Under the pieces are notes generated by a model. It worked only from the letters and a program-made list of their open reading frames with translations. It made no database searches and was not told the DNA's origin. Below are positions 18,603 through 28,347 of a stretch of 64,000 nucleotides of DNA, in pieces. The stretch spans positions 930,001-994,000 of the forward strand of contig NZ_CP047025.1 of the NCBI RefSeq assembly GCF_009796845.1, written 5' to 3'. Source of the stretch: Cobetia sp. L2A1 (GTDB lineage: Bacteria; Pseudomonadota; Gammaproteobacteria; Pseudomonadales; Halomonadaceae). Numbering within the stretch: the first letter of the stretch is position 1; each line of letters begins with the position of its first letter. Both the position numbers and the translations under genes were made by a program.

Positions 18603-19805
18603 ATGTCCCTGAAATCCAGACTTCTTCCACTTCGGCGTCGGCTCGCCACGCTGATGGCGGCCAGCGGTATTGCACTGGTAGCCAGTATTACCGCCAGTCC
18701 GGCCCATGCCATCGACACCGATACTCTGATTCCGGCTGCACCGCAGTTGGCAGCGTCGTCCTGGATCCTGATGGATGCCAACTCCGGTCGCATTCTGGTC
18801 GAGCACAATTCCGACCAGCGTCTGCCGCCGGCCAGTCTGACCAAGATGATGACGGCTTATCTGGTTGAGACCGAGATTGATGATGGCAAGCTGAGCCCGG
18901 ATGAAAATGTGCGTATCAGCGTCAACGCCTGGAAGACAGGTGGCTCGCGCATGTTCATTCGCGAGGGGACCAGTGTCTCCGTCGATGACTTGCTGCACGG
19001 TGTCATCATCCAGTCAGGCAACGATGCCAGTGTCGCGCTGGCGGAGCGTATTGGTGGCAGTGAAGGCTCCTTTGCTGACCTGATGAATCAGCACGCCAAA
19101 CGCTTGGGCATGAAAAACACCCACTACATGAACGCTACCGGTCTGCCGCATGCGGAGCATTATTCCACTGCGCATGATTTGGCGATTCTGGCGCGTAGCA
19201 TCATCGAGGATTACCCGGATCACTATCAGATCTACTCCCAGAAGTACTTCACCTGGAACGGCATCAAGCAGCCTAACCGCAACAAGCTGCTGTGGCGTGA
19301 CAAGGATGTCGATGGCCTGAAGACCGGTCACACTGAAGAAGCGGGCTACTGCCTGGTGGCCTCAGCCAAGAAAGATGAGACCCGTCTGATCAGTGTCGTG
19401 ATGGGCACCAGCTCCGAAGAAGCCCGTGCTCAGGAATCGCAGAAGCTTTTGACCTACGGCTTCCGCTATTTTGAAAGCAAGAAGCTCTACGACAAGGGCG
19501 CGGTGCTCAACCAGGCGCGCGTCTGGGGCGGCGACAAGGATCAGGTACGTCTTGGCATGGCCAAGGATGTCTATCTGACCGTGCCGAGCGGCCAGTCCGA
19601 CAAGCTGACGGCACGTCTTGATGTGAGCGAAACCATCAAGGCACCGGTTCAGGCAGGTGAGCAGTACGGTACCCTCCAGATCAAATTGGATGACAAGGTA
19701 CTGGCGGAAGAGCCACTGGTCGCGCTCGAGCCAGTCGAGCAGGGCGGGTTGTTCAAGCGTCTGTGGGATGCACTGATGCTGTTCTTCCACGGCTTGTTCA
19801 ATTGA
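18603..19805 (+). CDS. dacA: D-alanyl-D-alanine carboxypeptidase, PBP5/6 type
   Basis: A periplasmic carboxypeptidase that removes the terminal D-Ala of pentapeptides. The 400-residue product has a signal peptide ending near ASPAHAID (cleavage about residue 37), the SxxK motif in ASLTKMMTAY (about 79-88), the SGN motif in QSGNDASVALAE (about 139) and KTGHTEEAGY (KTG, about 240). The C-terminal beta domain is followed by FKRLWDALMLFFHGLFN, the amphipathic helix that anchors PBP5 to the inner membrane. The gene sits 101 bases after rlpA and is followed by a strong terminator. Pseudomonas calls the equivalent dacC. Confidence 0.95.
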   Translation: MSLKSRLLPLRRRLATLMAASGIALVASITASPAHAIDTDTLIPAAPQLAASSWILMDANSGRILVEHNSDQRLPPASLTKMMTAYLVETEIDDGKLSPDENVRISVNAWKTGGSRMFIREGTSVSVDDLLHGVIIQSGNDASVALAERIGGSEGSFADLMNQHAKRLGMKNTHYMNATGLPHAEHYSTAHDLAILARSIIEDYPDHYQIYSQKYFTWNGIKQPNRNKLLWRDKDVDGLKTGHTEEAGYCLVASAKKDETRLISVVMGTSSEEARAQESQKLLTYGFRYFESKKLYDKGAVLNQARVWGGDKDQVRLGMAKDVYLTVPSGQSDKLTARLDVSETIKAPVQAGEQYGTLQIKLDDKVLAEEPLVALEPVEQGGLFKRLWDALMLFFHGLFN

Positions 19806-19863
19806 TCTGAATATCTCGACTGTGCCAGTCGTGCGGCTGTGATCATCAGGCCCACGGTGACCA

Positions 19864-19897
19864 GAAAGGGCGATCCGGCTGACGGATCGCCCTTTGT
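19864..19897 (+). terminator. Rho-independent terminator after dacA
   Basis: The stem AAAGGGCGATCCG/CGGATCGCCCTTT with loop GCTGA lies 58 bases after the dacA stop. The T-run is short. Confidence 0.8.
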
Positions 19898-19941
19898 TGA
19901 GTAGAATGGTCGGAAATAGATTCACATGAAGGGCTATATCC

Positions 19942-20229
19942 ATGGCCAAGACGCCAGAAGTGGGTGGGCAGACGCCTCCCAAGATCGAATATCCCTGTGA
20001 TTTCCCTCTCAAGATTGTCGGCACCGCTGCCGAAGATCTCGTCGAAGTGGTCTGCAATATCCTCGAAGTGCATGCACCGGGCTTTGATGCCTCGTGCCTG
20101 ACCTGGCAGGACAGCAAGAACGGTAATTACCGCAGTGTACGTGTGGTGATCATCGCCACCAGCACTGAACAACTGGATGCATTGCACCGTGATCTCAAGG
20201 CTACCGGCCGTATCCACATGGTGTTGTGA
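19942..20229 (+). CDS. ybeD: YbeD/DUF493 family protein
   Basis: A 95-residue protein of the UPF0250 (DUF493) family, found almost always between the PBP5 gene and lipB. It shows the family pattern IEYPCDFPLKIVG (about residues 15-27), FDASCLTWQDSKNGNYRSVR in the middle and a KATGRIHMVL end. The fold is ACT-like. Its biochemical role is not established; the location suggests a link to lipoate synthesis. The start ATG at 19942 follows a typical spacer. Confidence 0.92.
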   Translation: MAKTPEVGGQTPPKIEYPCDFPLKIVGTAAEDLVEVVCNILEVHAPGFDASCLTWQDSKNGNYRSVRVVIIATSTEQLDALHRDLKATGRIHMVL

Positions 20230-20286
20230 CGTTCACGTGACACGCCTGTTCTCACCATCTTGCGTCTTCAGTACAGGAGCGCATGC

Positions 20287-21012
20287 ATGAACACGATTCA
20301 CGTCTATCATCTTGGCCTCATGTCATACGGCGAAGTGTGGTCGGCCATGCGCCATTTCACCGACACGCGTGACACTGATGCACCGGATGAGTTGTGGGTG
20401 GTGGAGCATCCTGCAGTGTTTACCCAAGGTCAGGCTGGTAAGCCGGAGCATCTGTTGATGCCGGGCGATATTCCAGTGGTACAGACTGACCGCGGTGGGC
20501 AGGTGACCTTTCACGGGCCTGGCCAGCTGGTGCTTTACCCACTGCTCAACGTCAAGCGCAGTGCTATTGGAGTCCGTCAGCTGGTGACCGCGTTGGAAGA
20601 GACTGTCGTTGCGGCGCTCGCGGAGCATGATATCGAGGCCTACCCACGCCCTGATGCACCGGGCGTTTATGTGAAGAAGTCGGCGCAGCGTGGCGATGAT
20701 CCGCGTCGATCGATGGAAGAGGCCAAGGTTGCTTCACTGGGGCTGCGTATTCGTCGTGGTTGCAGCTTCCACGGTGTGGCAATCAATCTGGACATGGACC
20801 TCGCGCCTTTCGGGCGCATCAATCCCTGCGGCTATGCCGGCATGGCGATGACCCAGCTTCGCGACCTGACTCGCAAGCCGGTAGATCTTGCCGTCGAGCG
20901 TGACCGCCTGGTGCGTTGCCTGGGCGCAAGCCTGGGTGACGTGACCCTGACTCCGGTGAGCGGGCTACCCGCGGCACTGGCTGACATTTCTCGAACAGCA
21001 GGACAGAACTGA
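20287..21012 (+). CDS. lipB: Octanoyltransferase LipB
   Basis: LipB transfers octanoate from acyl carrier protein to the lipoyl domains of 2-oxo acid dehydrogenases and GcvH. The 241-residue product has [20 protein letters not shown] (about residues 69-88), the [21 protein letters not shown] region with the catalytic lysine, and [13 protein letters not shown] (about 181-193) with the catalytic cysteine. The ATG at 20287 is chosen because AGGAGC precedes it by six bases; a TTG at 20260 lacks a ribosome site. Its stop overlaps the lipA start by one base. Confidence 0.95.
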   Translation: MNTIHVYHLGLMSYGEVWSAMRHFTDTRDTDAPDELWVVEHPAVFTQGQAGKPEHLLMPGDIPVVQTDRGGQVTFHGPGQLVLYPLLNVKRSAIGVRQLVTALEETVVAALAEHDIEAYPRPDAPGVYVKKSAQRGDDPRRSMEEAKVASLGLRIRRGCSFHGVAINLDMDLAPFGRINPCGYAGMAMTQLRDLTRKPVDLAVERDRLVRCLGASLGDVTLTPVSGLPAALADISRTAGQN

Positions 21013-22004
21013 TGACCGAGACCACCGCTACCCCGAAGCCCGCCCCATCCGCTGCTCCTGCTCGCAAGGAGCGTGGCGTAAAGCTGCGTGGCGCCGAGAA
21101 GGTTGCCCGTATACCGATCAAGGTGATTCCCACCGACACTCTGCCCAAGAAGCCGGATTGGCTTCGTGTGCGGATGCCGGCTTCACCGGAAATTACACGC
21201 ATCAAGCAGACCCTGCGCAAGCATGGCCTGCACACGGTGTGTGAAGAAGCCTCCTGCCCGAACCTGGGTGAGTGCTTCAGTGGTGGCACCGCGACCTTCA
21301 TGATCATGGGTGACATCTGTACGCGTCGTTGCCCGTTCTGCGATGTGGCGCACGGTCGCCCGAATATCCTGAATGCCGATGAGCCGCGCGAACTGGCGGA
21401 AGCCATCGCCGAGATGCGCCTGAATTATGTCGTGGTGACCTCGGTTGACCGTGATGATCTGCGTGATGGCGGTGCCAACCACATCGCCGAGTGCATCAGC
21501 GAGATTCGCGAGAAGTGTACTGGTACCGAGATTGAAGTCCTGGTGCCGGACTTCCGTGGTCGCATGCAGGTTGCGTTGGACGTGCTCGAGAAGACGCCGC
21601 CCGATGTCTTCAATCACAACCTGGAAACCGTACCGAGCCTGTATCGTCGCGTGCGTCCGGGGGCTGACTACCAGTGGTCGCTTGATCTCCTCAAGGGTTA
21701 CAAGGAGCGTCGCCCGGAAGTGAAGACCAAGTCCGGTTTGATGCTGGGTGTGGGCGAGACTGATGAGCAGGTGCTCGAAGTACTGCAGGACCTGCGCGAC
21801 CACGGTGTCGACATGCTGACCATGGGCCAGTACATGCAGCCGTCGCGTAACCACCTGCCGATTGATCGTTGGGTGCACCCTGATACCTTCGATTGGCTTG
21901 GTCAGAAAGCTCGTGAGATGGGCTTCTTGCACGTCGCGTCTGGACCGCTGGTGCGTTCTTCCTATCATGCCGATAAGCAGGCACATGGTGTGGAAGTGAA
22001 GTAA
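21012..22004 (+). CDS. lipA: Lipoyl synthase LipA
   Basis: LipA is a radical-SAM enzyme that inserts two sulfurs into protein-bound octanoate. The 330-residue product has the auxiliary cluster cysteines in [12 protein letters not shown] (about residues 77-88) and the radical SAM motif CTRRCPFC (about 103-110). A C-terminal RSSYHAD supplies the serine ligand of the auxiliary cluster. The N-terminal 35 residues are Ala/Pro/Lys-rich and poorly conserved. The TGATG overlap with lipB indicates coupled translation; a terminator follows. Confidence 0.97.
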   Translation: MTETTATPKPAPSAAPARKERGVKLRGAEKVARIPIKVIPTDTLPKKPDWLRVRMPASPEITRIKQTLRKHGLHTVCEEASCPNLGECFSGGTATFMIMGDICTRRCPFCDVAHGRPNILNADEPRELAEAIAEMRLNYVVVTSVDRDDLRDGGANHIAECISEIREKCTGTEIEVLVPDFRGRMQVALDVLEKTPPDVFNHNLETVPSLYRRVRPGADYQWSLDLLKGYKERRPEVKTKSGLMLGVGETDEQVLEVLQDLRDHGVDMLTMGQYMQPSRNHLPIDRWVHPDTFDWLGQKAREMGFLHVASGPLVRSSYHADKQAHGVEVK

Positions 22005-22045
22005 GACGGCGTTACACCTGCGTCGTGAAGACTGTGATAAACACG

Positions 22046-22083
22046 AAAACCGCCTTGGAGATTGTCTCCAGGGCGGTTTTTTC
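22046..22083 (+). terminator. Rho-independent terminator after lipA
   Basis: The stem AAAACCGCCTTGGAG pairs with CTCCAGGGCGGTTTT, followed by more T residues. It lies 42 bases after lipA and upstream of the convergent LysR gene. Confidence 0.88.
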
Positions 22084-22148
22084 AGGTCTGTAGATCAGAC
22101 ATTCGAACCATGGCAGCGGCTTTGAGGATCGCTACGGTTCGAAAGGGA

Positions 22149-23135
22149 CTAGTCGGTAGCGATAGGTAGACACGCCACGCTATGGCCCGGCATCGGCTCC
22201 ATGGGGGCGCTGAAGTGTGCATTCAGCTCTGGCAGCAGCTCGCGTACGAAGCGCAGGAAGAGCTCGGTGACCGGCGTTGGATAGCGATCCTTGGGATAGA
22301 CGGTGCACCACGAACGGCGTAGCGGGAAACCCGGTAACGCCGGGGAGGCCAACAAGCCTGAGGCCAGCTCCAGCTGGACGGCGAGGCGCGGCAGAATCGC
22401 GACGCCGAGATGTGCCATCACGCCTTGCTTGATAGCCTCGTTGGAACCCAGTTCCAGGGTGTGACGCAGCGAAACACGTTCACGGGCGGCAAATTCCTCG
22501 AAGGCGGTGCGGGTGCCAGACCCTGGCTCGCGCATCAGCATGTAATACTGTGTCAGATCTTCCAGCGTGATGCCCTTTTCCGTCAGTAACGGATGCCCCG
22601 GCCAGACGATGGGAATCAGTTCATTGTCCAGAATCGGCATGAAGGCCAGATTGGCGTCGTCCGGCACCATGCCCATGATCACCAGATCATCGCGGCGTTC
22701 TGCGAGGCGTTCGAGTGCCTGGCCGCGATTGCAGACCTTGAGACGCACCGACACTTCCGGGTAGCGGGCACGAAAACGCGCCAGAATATGTGGCACGACA
22801 TATTGTGCGGTAGACACAGCGGCTAGATTCAGCTCGCCACGGATCGTGCCGGCGATCTCCGACAGCTCCATTTGCAGGCTCGATATCTCACCGAAAATCG
22901 TCTGCACGGAGCTCGCGAGAGCGTTGGCCGCAGGCAAGATATGCAGTGTTTTGCCAGCATATTTGAACAGCGACTGTTCAAGTGCCTGTTCCAATTGGCG
23001 GATCTGAGCACTGACTGCCGGTTGTGTCAGGCCGAGTTGCTCGGCAGCACGTGAGTAGGACTGCTGACGATAGACTGCCTGAAACACTTGCAACTGCCTG
23101 AAAGTTAGGCGATTTAACAGATTCGGACGCGACAT
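22149..23135 (-). CDS. LysR-type regulator of pyruvate carboxylase (PycR-like)
   Basis: A 328-residue LysR regulator. Residues 1-65 form the winged helix-turn-helix (LTFRQLQVFQAVYRQQSYSR, then AAEQLGLTQPAVSAQIRQLE); the rest is the periplasmic-binding-type effector domain with HILARFRARYPEVSVRL. The subtype resembles CbbR. It is divergent from the pyruvate carboxylase subunits, the same layout as PycR with pycA and oadA in Pseudomonas, so control of those genes is likely. ATG 23135 has GGGTG about eight bases upstream; an ATG 15 bases earlier has no ribosome site. The effector is unknown. Confidence 0.85.
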   Translation of the reverse strand: MSRPNLLNRLTFRQLQVFQAVYRQQSYSRAAEQLGLTQPAVSAQIRQLEQALEQSLFKYAGKTLHILPAANALASSVQTIFGEISSLQMELSEIAGTIRGELNLAAVSTAQYVVPHILARFRARYPEVSVRLKVCNRGQALERLAERRDDLVIMGMVPDDANLAFMPILDNELIPIVWPGHPLLTEKGITLEDLTQYYMLMREPGSGTRTAFEEFAARERVSLRHTLELGSNEAIKQGVMAHLGVAILPRLAVQLELASGLLASPALPGFPLRRSWCTVYPKDRYPTPVTELFLRFVRELLPELNAHFSAPMEPMPGHSVACLPIATD

Positions 23136-23262
23136 GACACACCCAGTCATAAGGTTTTACTTATAGATTGGCAAAAAAATATCAACTTTTCTATTGGTCT
23201 CTCGCTGGGTAGCGTGGAAAGTCTGATAACAAGACCACAGCGTTACGGCAGGGAGAGTCACC
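23136..23262. promoter_or_regulatory. Divergent regulatory region, LysR gene and pyruvate carboxylase
   Basis: This 127-base gap should carry the LysR operator. It is AT-rich relative to its surroundings in 23156-23205, and ATTGG occurs twice in direct orientation, near 23167 and 23193. No single site stands out. Confidence 0.4.
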
Positions 23263-24678
23263 ATGTTTCGCAAGTTGCTGATTGCCAACCGAGGGGAGAT
23301 CGCAGTGCGCATTGTACGCGCCTGTGCAGAGATGGACATCCGCTCTGTCGCGGTCTACACCGAACCCGACCGTTTCTCATTGCACGTCAAGCGCGCGGAT
23401 GAGGCGCATTTCATTGGTGAAGACCCATTGGCTGGCTATCTGGACGCCCGTCGATTGGTGGATCTGGCGCGTGAGACTGGCTGTGATGCCATCCATCCGG
23501 GCTACGGTTTCCTGTCCGAGAATGCCGAGTTTGCGCGTATTTGCGAGACGGCTGGGATTGCCTTCGTCGGCCCGACCAGCGATGTGATCGCCCGGATGGG
23601 CGACAAGACCGAAGCACGTGCGGCGATGAAAGCGGCAGGCGTGCCGGTAACACCAGGCTCTGCGGGTAATCTGGCTGACGTGGAAGAGGCGCTATCAGTG
23701 GCAGAGCATATCGGTTATCCCGTGATGCTCAAGGCGACCTCTGGCGGCGGTGGCCGTGGTATTCGGCGTTGCGATGATGCGCATCAGCTGGGACAGGCAT
23801 GGGGGCGTGTCATCTCCGAGGCCACCAAGGCCTTCGGTAGCGCTGCGGTCTTCCTTGAGCGCTGTGTGGTTGATCCGCTGCATATCGAAGTGCAGATCCT
23901 GGCGGATAATCATGAAAATGTGATTCATCTGTTCGAACGCGACTGTTCCATTCAGCGGCGTAACCAGAAGCTGATCGAGATTGCCCCCAGCCCGCAGCTG
24001 ACGCCAGAGCAGCGCGCCTACGTAGGTGAGATGGCTGTCCGCGCTGCGCGCGCCGTGGGCTATCGCAATGCAGGCACGGTGGAGTTTCTGGTCAAGGGCA
24101 ATGAAATCTACTTCATGGAGATGAACACTCGCGTGCAGGTGGAACACACCATCAGTGAGGCCATCACCGGGGTAGATATCGTTCGTGAGCAGATTCGTAT
24201 CGCCTGGGGGCACAAGTTGTCCTTCCGTCAGGAAGATATTCGTCATCATGGCTATGCGATTCAGTTCCGCATCAATGCGGAAGACCCCAAGAATGACTTC
24301 TTGCCCAGTTTTGGTCGTATCACTCGCTATTACGCGCCGGGTGGCCCTGGTGTACGTACTGATACTGCGATCTATACCGGCTATACCATCCCGCCGTATT
24401 TCGATTCCATGTGCCTCAAGCTGATCGTGTGGGGGCTGACGTGGGAAGAGGTCATCAATCGCGGTTCTCGCGCGCTCAATGACATGCGCCTGCAGGGGAT
24501 CAAGACCACGGCGCCTTACTACCAGGAAATACTCAAGCACCCGGACTTCCGCAATGCGCATTTTGATACTGGCTTTGTCGCCGCGCATCCGGAGCTGACC
24601 CAGTACTCGGTCAAGCGCTTGCCTGAGCAGACAGCATTGGCGATAGCGGCGGCAATTGCCGCGCATGCCGGGCTGTAG
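23263..24678 (+). CDS. pycA: Pyruvate carboxylase subunit A (biotin carboxylase)
   Basis: This subunit carboxylates the biotin carried by subunit B with ATP and bicarbonate, refilling oxaloacetate. The 471-residue product has the biotin carboxylase domains: FRKLLIANRGEIAVRI at the start, the ATP-grasp loop SGGGGRGIRRC (about residues 162-172), and EMNTRVQVEHTISE (about 286-299) with the catalytic region. It is longer than AccC by about 20 residues at the C-terminus. Pairing with an oadA-like gene 97 bases downstream, and absence of accB, argue for pyruvate carboxylase, not acetyl-CoA carboxylase. Confidence 0.93.
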   Translation: MFRKLLIANRGEIAVRIVRACAEMDIRSVAVYTEPDRFSLHVKRADEAHFIGEDPLAGYLDARRLVDLARETGCDAIHPGYGFLSENAEFARICETAGIAFVGPTSDVIARMGDKTEARAAMKAAGVPVTPGSAGNLADVEEALSVAEHIGYPVMLKATSGGGGRGIRRCDDAHQLGQAWGRVISEATKAFGSAAVFLERCVVDPLHIEVQILADNHENVIHLFERDCSIQRRNQKLIEIAPSPQLTPEQRAYVGEMAVRAARAVGYRNAGTVEFLVKGNEIYFMEMNTRVQVEHTISEAITGVDIVREQIRIAWGHKLSFRQEDIRHHGYAIQFRINAEDPKNDFLPSFGRITRYYAPGGPGVRTDTAIYTGYTIPPYFDSMCLKLIVWGLTWEEVINRGSRALNDMRLQGIKTTAPYYQEILKHPDFRNAHFDTGFVAAHPELTQYSVKRLPEQTALAIAAAIAAHAGL

Positions 24679-24775
24679 CCAGGCGCATATGAGCCAAGAC
24701 CTGAATGAGCAGGCGCCGACTCCCCCCTGAGCTGCTCTTCACGTTCATACACTGACAATTAAAAGGATTGCTGAG

Positions 24776-26602
24776 ATGACTGATACTTCTTCTGACGCCG
24801 CTTCCCCTGCTGACACCGTCAAAGTCACCGAAGTCGTACTGCGCGATGGTCACCAGTCTCTGATCGCAACGCGCATGCGTACCGAAGACATGCTGCCGAT
24901 TGCCGCGCGTCTTGATCAAGCCGGTTTCCACAGCCTTGAAGTATGGGGCGGTGCAACCTTTGACGCCTGCGTGCGCTTCTTGAAGGAAGATCCGTGGGCG
25001 CGTCTGTCGGCTCTCAAGGAGGCGATGCCCAATACGCCGCTGCAGATGCTGCTGCGAGGCCAGAACCTGCTCGGCTATCGTCACTATGCCGATGATGTGG
25101 TGGAGGCCTTTGTTGAGCGTGCAGCGGCCGGTGGTATCGATATCTTCCGTGTGTTCGATGCCCTGAATGACCTGCGTAACATGGAAACCGCCATGCGCGC
25201 CGTCAAGAAAGCGGGCAAGCATGCTCAGGGCACTATCTGCTACACCGTCAGCCCGGTGCATACGCTAGAGATGTTTGTTGAGCAGGCACGCAAGCTGGTC
25301 GAGATGGGAGCTGACTCCATCGTCATCAAGGACATGGCAGGTCTGTTGACGCCCTACGCGACCTTTGATCTGGTCAGTGCATTGGTGGCTGCCGTCAACG
25401 TGCCTATCCACCTTCACAGTCACGCCACCGCGGGGTTGGCACCTCAATGTCAGATCAAGGCGGTAGAGGCCGGCTGTCGCCATATCGACACCTGCATCTC
25501 GGCCTTTGCGGGCGGTACCAGTCATCCGGCGACGGAATCCTTCGTTGCCTCGCTGCGCGGCACGCCTTGGGATACCGGGCTTGAACTTGAGGCACTGCGT
25601 GAGATCGGTGATTACTTCCGTGAAGTGCGCACCAAGTACTCTGCCTTCGAGAGTGAGTTTACCCGTGAGGATGTCTCGGTCCAGATCAGTCAGATCCCGG
25701 GCGGCATGATGTCGAACCTGGCCAGTCAGCTGAAAGAGCAGAATGCGTTGGATCGCATTCGTGAAGTCTTCGATGAGATTCCGCGCGTGCGTGCTGACCT
25801 CGGCTACCCGCCGCTGGTCACGCCTACCTCACAGATCGTCGGCACTCAAGCAGTACTCAACGTGCTGACGGGTGAGCGTTACAAGAGCATCACCAATGAA
25901 GTGAAGCGCTATCTACAAGGGGGCTATGGTCAGGCGCCGGCAGCCGTCAATGAAGAGATACGCTCACGTGCCATCGGTACTGCACCGGTGGAAACCGGTC
26001 GTCCTGCAGACCTGTTATCTCCCGAGATGGCGCGTCTGACCGAAGAGTTGGGGGCGCTGGCCGAGTCTCCCGAAGACGTGCTGACCTTTGCCATGTTCCC
26101 CGAGTTGGGGCGTGACTTCCTGACGGAGCGCCGTGATGGCACCCTCACACCGGAAATCGTGCCCCAGGGCGAAGCTGAGCGTCCGGTCTCTTCTGGTGTG
26201 CCGACCGAATTCGTGATTGACGTGCATGGCGAATCCTACGCAGTGCAGATCACCGGTGTCGGAGGGGCCAAGGGCAGTAAGCGTCATATCTATCTGACGC
26301 TTGATGGCATGCCGGAAGAGGTCGTGTTCGAGGCCAAGGATGATTATGTGGCTGCAGGGCAAGGCAGTGGCCGTGCGAGTGCCTCAGCTCCAGGCCATGT
26401 CACGACCGCCATGCCGGGGAATATCGTCGAGGTTCTGGTGGCGGTCGGGGACAGTGTCACCGCAGGTCAGGCAGTGCTGATCACTGAAGCCATGAAGATG
26501 GAAACCGAGATCGCGGCACGTGTCGATGGTACGGTAAATGCCATCCATGTCACTCGTGGTGACCGAGTGACACCAGGCGAGGTGTTGATCGAGATCGCCT
26601 GA
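24776..26602 (+). CDS. oadA: Pyruvate carboxylase subunit B (OadA-like)
   Basis: The carboxyltransferase half of the two-subunit pyruvate carboxylase; it moves CO2 from biotin to pyruvate. The 608-residue protein has the TIM-barrel carboxyltransferase (about 12-290, VTEVVLRDGHQSLIATRM and HLHSHATAGLAP with metal-binding histidines), the conserved carboxylase domain (about 300-460), and the biotinyl domain with EAMKMETEI; the biotinylated lysine is about residue 574. The same chain serves as the alpha subunit of the oxaloacetate decarboxylase pump, but no beta or gamma pump subunit is present and the neighbour is a biotin carboxylase, so an anaplerotic role is preferred. Confidence 0.92.
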   Translation: MTDTSSDAASPADTVKVTEVVLRDGHQSLIATRMRTEDMLPIAARLDQAGFHSLEVWGGATFDACVRFLKEDPWARLSALKEAMPNTPLQMLLRGQNLLGYRHYADDVVEAFVERAAAGGIDIFRVFDALNDLRNMETAMRAVKKAGKHAQGTICYTVSPVHTLEMFVEQARKLVEMGADSIVIKDMAGLLTPYATFDLVSALVAAVNVPIHLHSHATAGLAPQCQIKAVEAGCRHIDTCISAFAGGTSHPATESFVASLRGTPWDTGLELEALREIGDYFREVRTKYSAFESEFTREDVSVQISQIPGGMMSNLASQLKEQNALDRIREVFDEIPRVRADLGYPPLVTPTSQIVGTQAVLNVLTGERYKSITNEVKRYLQGGYGQAPAAVNEEIRSRAIGTAPVETGRPADLLSPEMARLTEELGALAESPEDVLTFAMFPELGRDFLTERRDGTLTPEIVPQGEAERPVSSGVPTEFVIDVHGESYAVQITGVGGAKGSKRHIYLTLDGMPEEVVFEAKDDYVAAGQGSGRASASAPGHVTTAMPGNIVEVLVAVGDSVTAGQAVLITEAMKMETEIAARVDGTVNAIHVTRGDRVTPGEVLIEIA

Positions 26603-26743
26603 TTTTCTCTTTTTCGTCTGAGCTCTAGTCCTCGGGGATCGGCTTGTAAAACGATGGTGTCGCCTCCATCTGCCAGTCATCTGTCCATCCAGCACCACCT
26701 GACACTTGGCGTGTCAGGCGGTGTCTTGCCAAGGAAGCTTTCC

Positions 26744-27295
26744 ATGACGACACATTTCGAAGATGTCGCCGGTCTTAGCCCACAGATCGACCCTGCGACG
26801 CGTGGCTTTGTGTTCAATCAGACCATGCTGCGTATCAAGGAGCCCGAGCGTAGCCTGGACTTCTATACTCGCGTGCTCGGCATGCGGCTAGTGCGCAAGC
26901 TCGACTTCCCGGAGATGCAGTTCAGCCTCTATTTCCTTGCCTATCTTGATGAGCAGCAGGCAGGAGAAGTGCCGAGCGATGATCTCAAGCGTACGACCTA
27001 TACCTTCGGTCGCGAGGCGATGCTCGAACTGACCCATAATTGGGGCACGGAGAACGATGCTGACTTCGCCTATCACGATGGCAATGCTCAGCCGCAGGGC
27101 TTTGGTCACATTGGCATCAGCGTGCCGGATGTCCATGCTGCAAGTGAGCGTTTTGAAGCACTGGGCATCGAGTTCGTCAAACGACCCGATGATGGCAAGA
27201 TGAAGGGGCTCGCCTTCATCAAGGACCCTGATGGTTATTGGATCGAGGTGCTGCGAGCCGATACCTTCGAGCGTCAGGCTAACGGCGAGCGCTAA
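26744..27295 (+). CDS. gloA: Lactoylglutathione lyase (glyoxalase I, Zn-type)
   Basis: GloA isomerises the methylglyoxal-glutathione hemithioacetal to S-lactoylglutathione. The 183-residue form is longer than the 135-residue E. coli enzyme and matches the human-like class. Metal ligands can be read as Gln in [19 protein letters not shown], Glu in [11 protein letters not shown], His in [12 protein letters not shown] and Glu in YWIEVLRAD; Gln as first ligand marks the zinc class (Pseudomonas GloA3 type) rather than the nickel class. ATG at 26744 has AAGGAAG six bases upstream, so a longer frame from 26654 is not used. A terminator follows. MgsA, its substrate source, lies 3 kb away. Confidence 0.92.
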   Translation: MTTHFEDVAGLSPQIDPATRGFVFNQTMLRIKEPERSLDFYTRVLGMRLVRKLDFPEMQFSLYFLAYLDEQQAGEVPSDDLKRTTYTFGREAMLELTHNWGTENDADFAYHDGNAQPQGFGHIGISVPDVHAASERFEALGIEFVKRPDDGKMKGLAFIKDPDGYWIEVLRADTFERQANGER

Positions 27296-27339
27296 CGGCT
27301 ATCCTGCATGCTGTCGTCATCGATATCCTCATCAGTATC

Positions 27340-27372
27340 TGCCCGCCACTCCAGGAGTGGCGGGCTTTTTTG
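27340..27372 (+). terminator. Rho-independent terminator after gloA
   Basis: The stem GCCCGCCACTCC/GGAGTGGCGGGC with a very short loop is followed by TTTTTT. Confidence 0.92.
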
Positions 27373-27515
27373 TGCCATTTCAGCAGTGCTTGATAGCGCT
27401 TGAATGTCTGTGGCGTCGGTGTGGTCTCAGGTGTCATTCACTGGCAGCTTCGCTAATGTAGTGTTTATGGCCTCCGGCTGTGCCGGCTAATCACATAGGT
27501 GAAAAGGAAAACAAC

Positions 27516-28280
27516 ATGCAAAGCGAAAATCAGCCCGTAGCACAAGGTCTTGTCGGTAAGGTTGCCGTGATCAGCGGTGCCTCACGGGGGATCGGGGCGG
27601 CCATTGCCGTGCGCCTGGCCACGGAGGGGGCTCAGGTGGTCGTCAACTACCGCAGCGATGTCGAGGGTGCGCAACAGGTGGTGTCTGAGATCGAATCCTT
27701 GGGAGGCCAGGCCAGCATGGTGCAGGCCGATGTTGGCATCAGTGCTGATGCCAGTCGACTGTTTCAGATCGCGAGCGAGACGTATGGGGGCGTGGATATC
27801 CTGGTCAACAATGCTGGAATGAGCATTTACAAGACAGTGGCGGAGTTCACCGATGAGGATTTCGCCAGCTTGATGCAGGCCAATCTGACAGGTTCGTTCA
27901 ATCTGATGCGTGAGGCTGCGCTGCACCTGCGTGATGATGGTCGGGTGGTCAATATCTCGACGTCAGTCACGCGGCAGATGTTTGCGACCTACGGACCCTA
28001 CGCGGCTTCAAAAGCCGCGGTAGACCAGTTGACTCGTGTGCTGGCCAAGGAAGTGGGAGCACGTGGTATTACCGTCAATGCGGTGGCTCCTGGCCCGACA
28101 GATACTGGGCTGTTCCGTGCTGGAAAAAGTGAGGAAACCATCGCGAGGCTTGAGGGCATGGCAGCGCTGGGGCGGATTGCTAGCCCACAGGACGTGGCAC
28201 GGGTAGCGGCGTGGTTGGTAAGTAACGATGCTGGCTGGGTGACGGGGCAGATTATCGGGGCGAATGGTGGCTTCGCCTAA
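27516..28280 (+). CDS. SDR-family oxidoreductase
   Basis: A 254-residue classical short-chain dehydrogenase/reductase. It has the cofactor loop SGASRGIGAAIAV (about residues 18-30), NNAGMS (about 96), a serine-rich NISTSVTR and the catalytic YAASKAAVDQ. Basic residues after the second strand (NYRSD) suggest NADP(H). Such proteins are often labelled 3-oxoacyl-ACP reductase; substrate cannot be assigned, and no fatty acid or polyhydroxyalkanoate genes are adjacent. ATG 27516 follows an AAAAGGA ribosome site. Confidence 0.88.
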   Translation: MQSENQPVAQGLVGKVAVISGASRGIGAAIAVRLATEGAQVVVNYRSDVEGAQQVVSEIESLGGQASMVQADVGISADASRLFQIASETYGGVDILVNNAGMSIYKTVAEFTDEDFASLMQANLTGSFNLMREAALHLRDDGRVVNISTSVTRQMFATYGPYAASKAAVDQLTRVLAKEVGARGITVNAVAPGPTDTGLFRAGKSEETIARLEGMAALGRIASPQDVARVAAWLVSNDAGWVTGQIIGANGGFA

Positions 28281-28347
28281 GGTTCTCATTTACGGCTATG
28301 CTGTGGACAAGACGGATTTCCATCAGTCGTTATCATGAGGGGCAGGG

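Noticed and set aside
24776..26602. oadA-like gene as part of an oxaloacetate decarboxylase sodium pump
   Set aside because: No beta or gamma membrane subunit; the partner is a biotin carboxylase with a LysR regulator in the pyruvate carboxylase layout.
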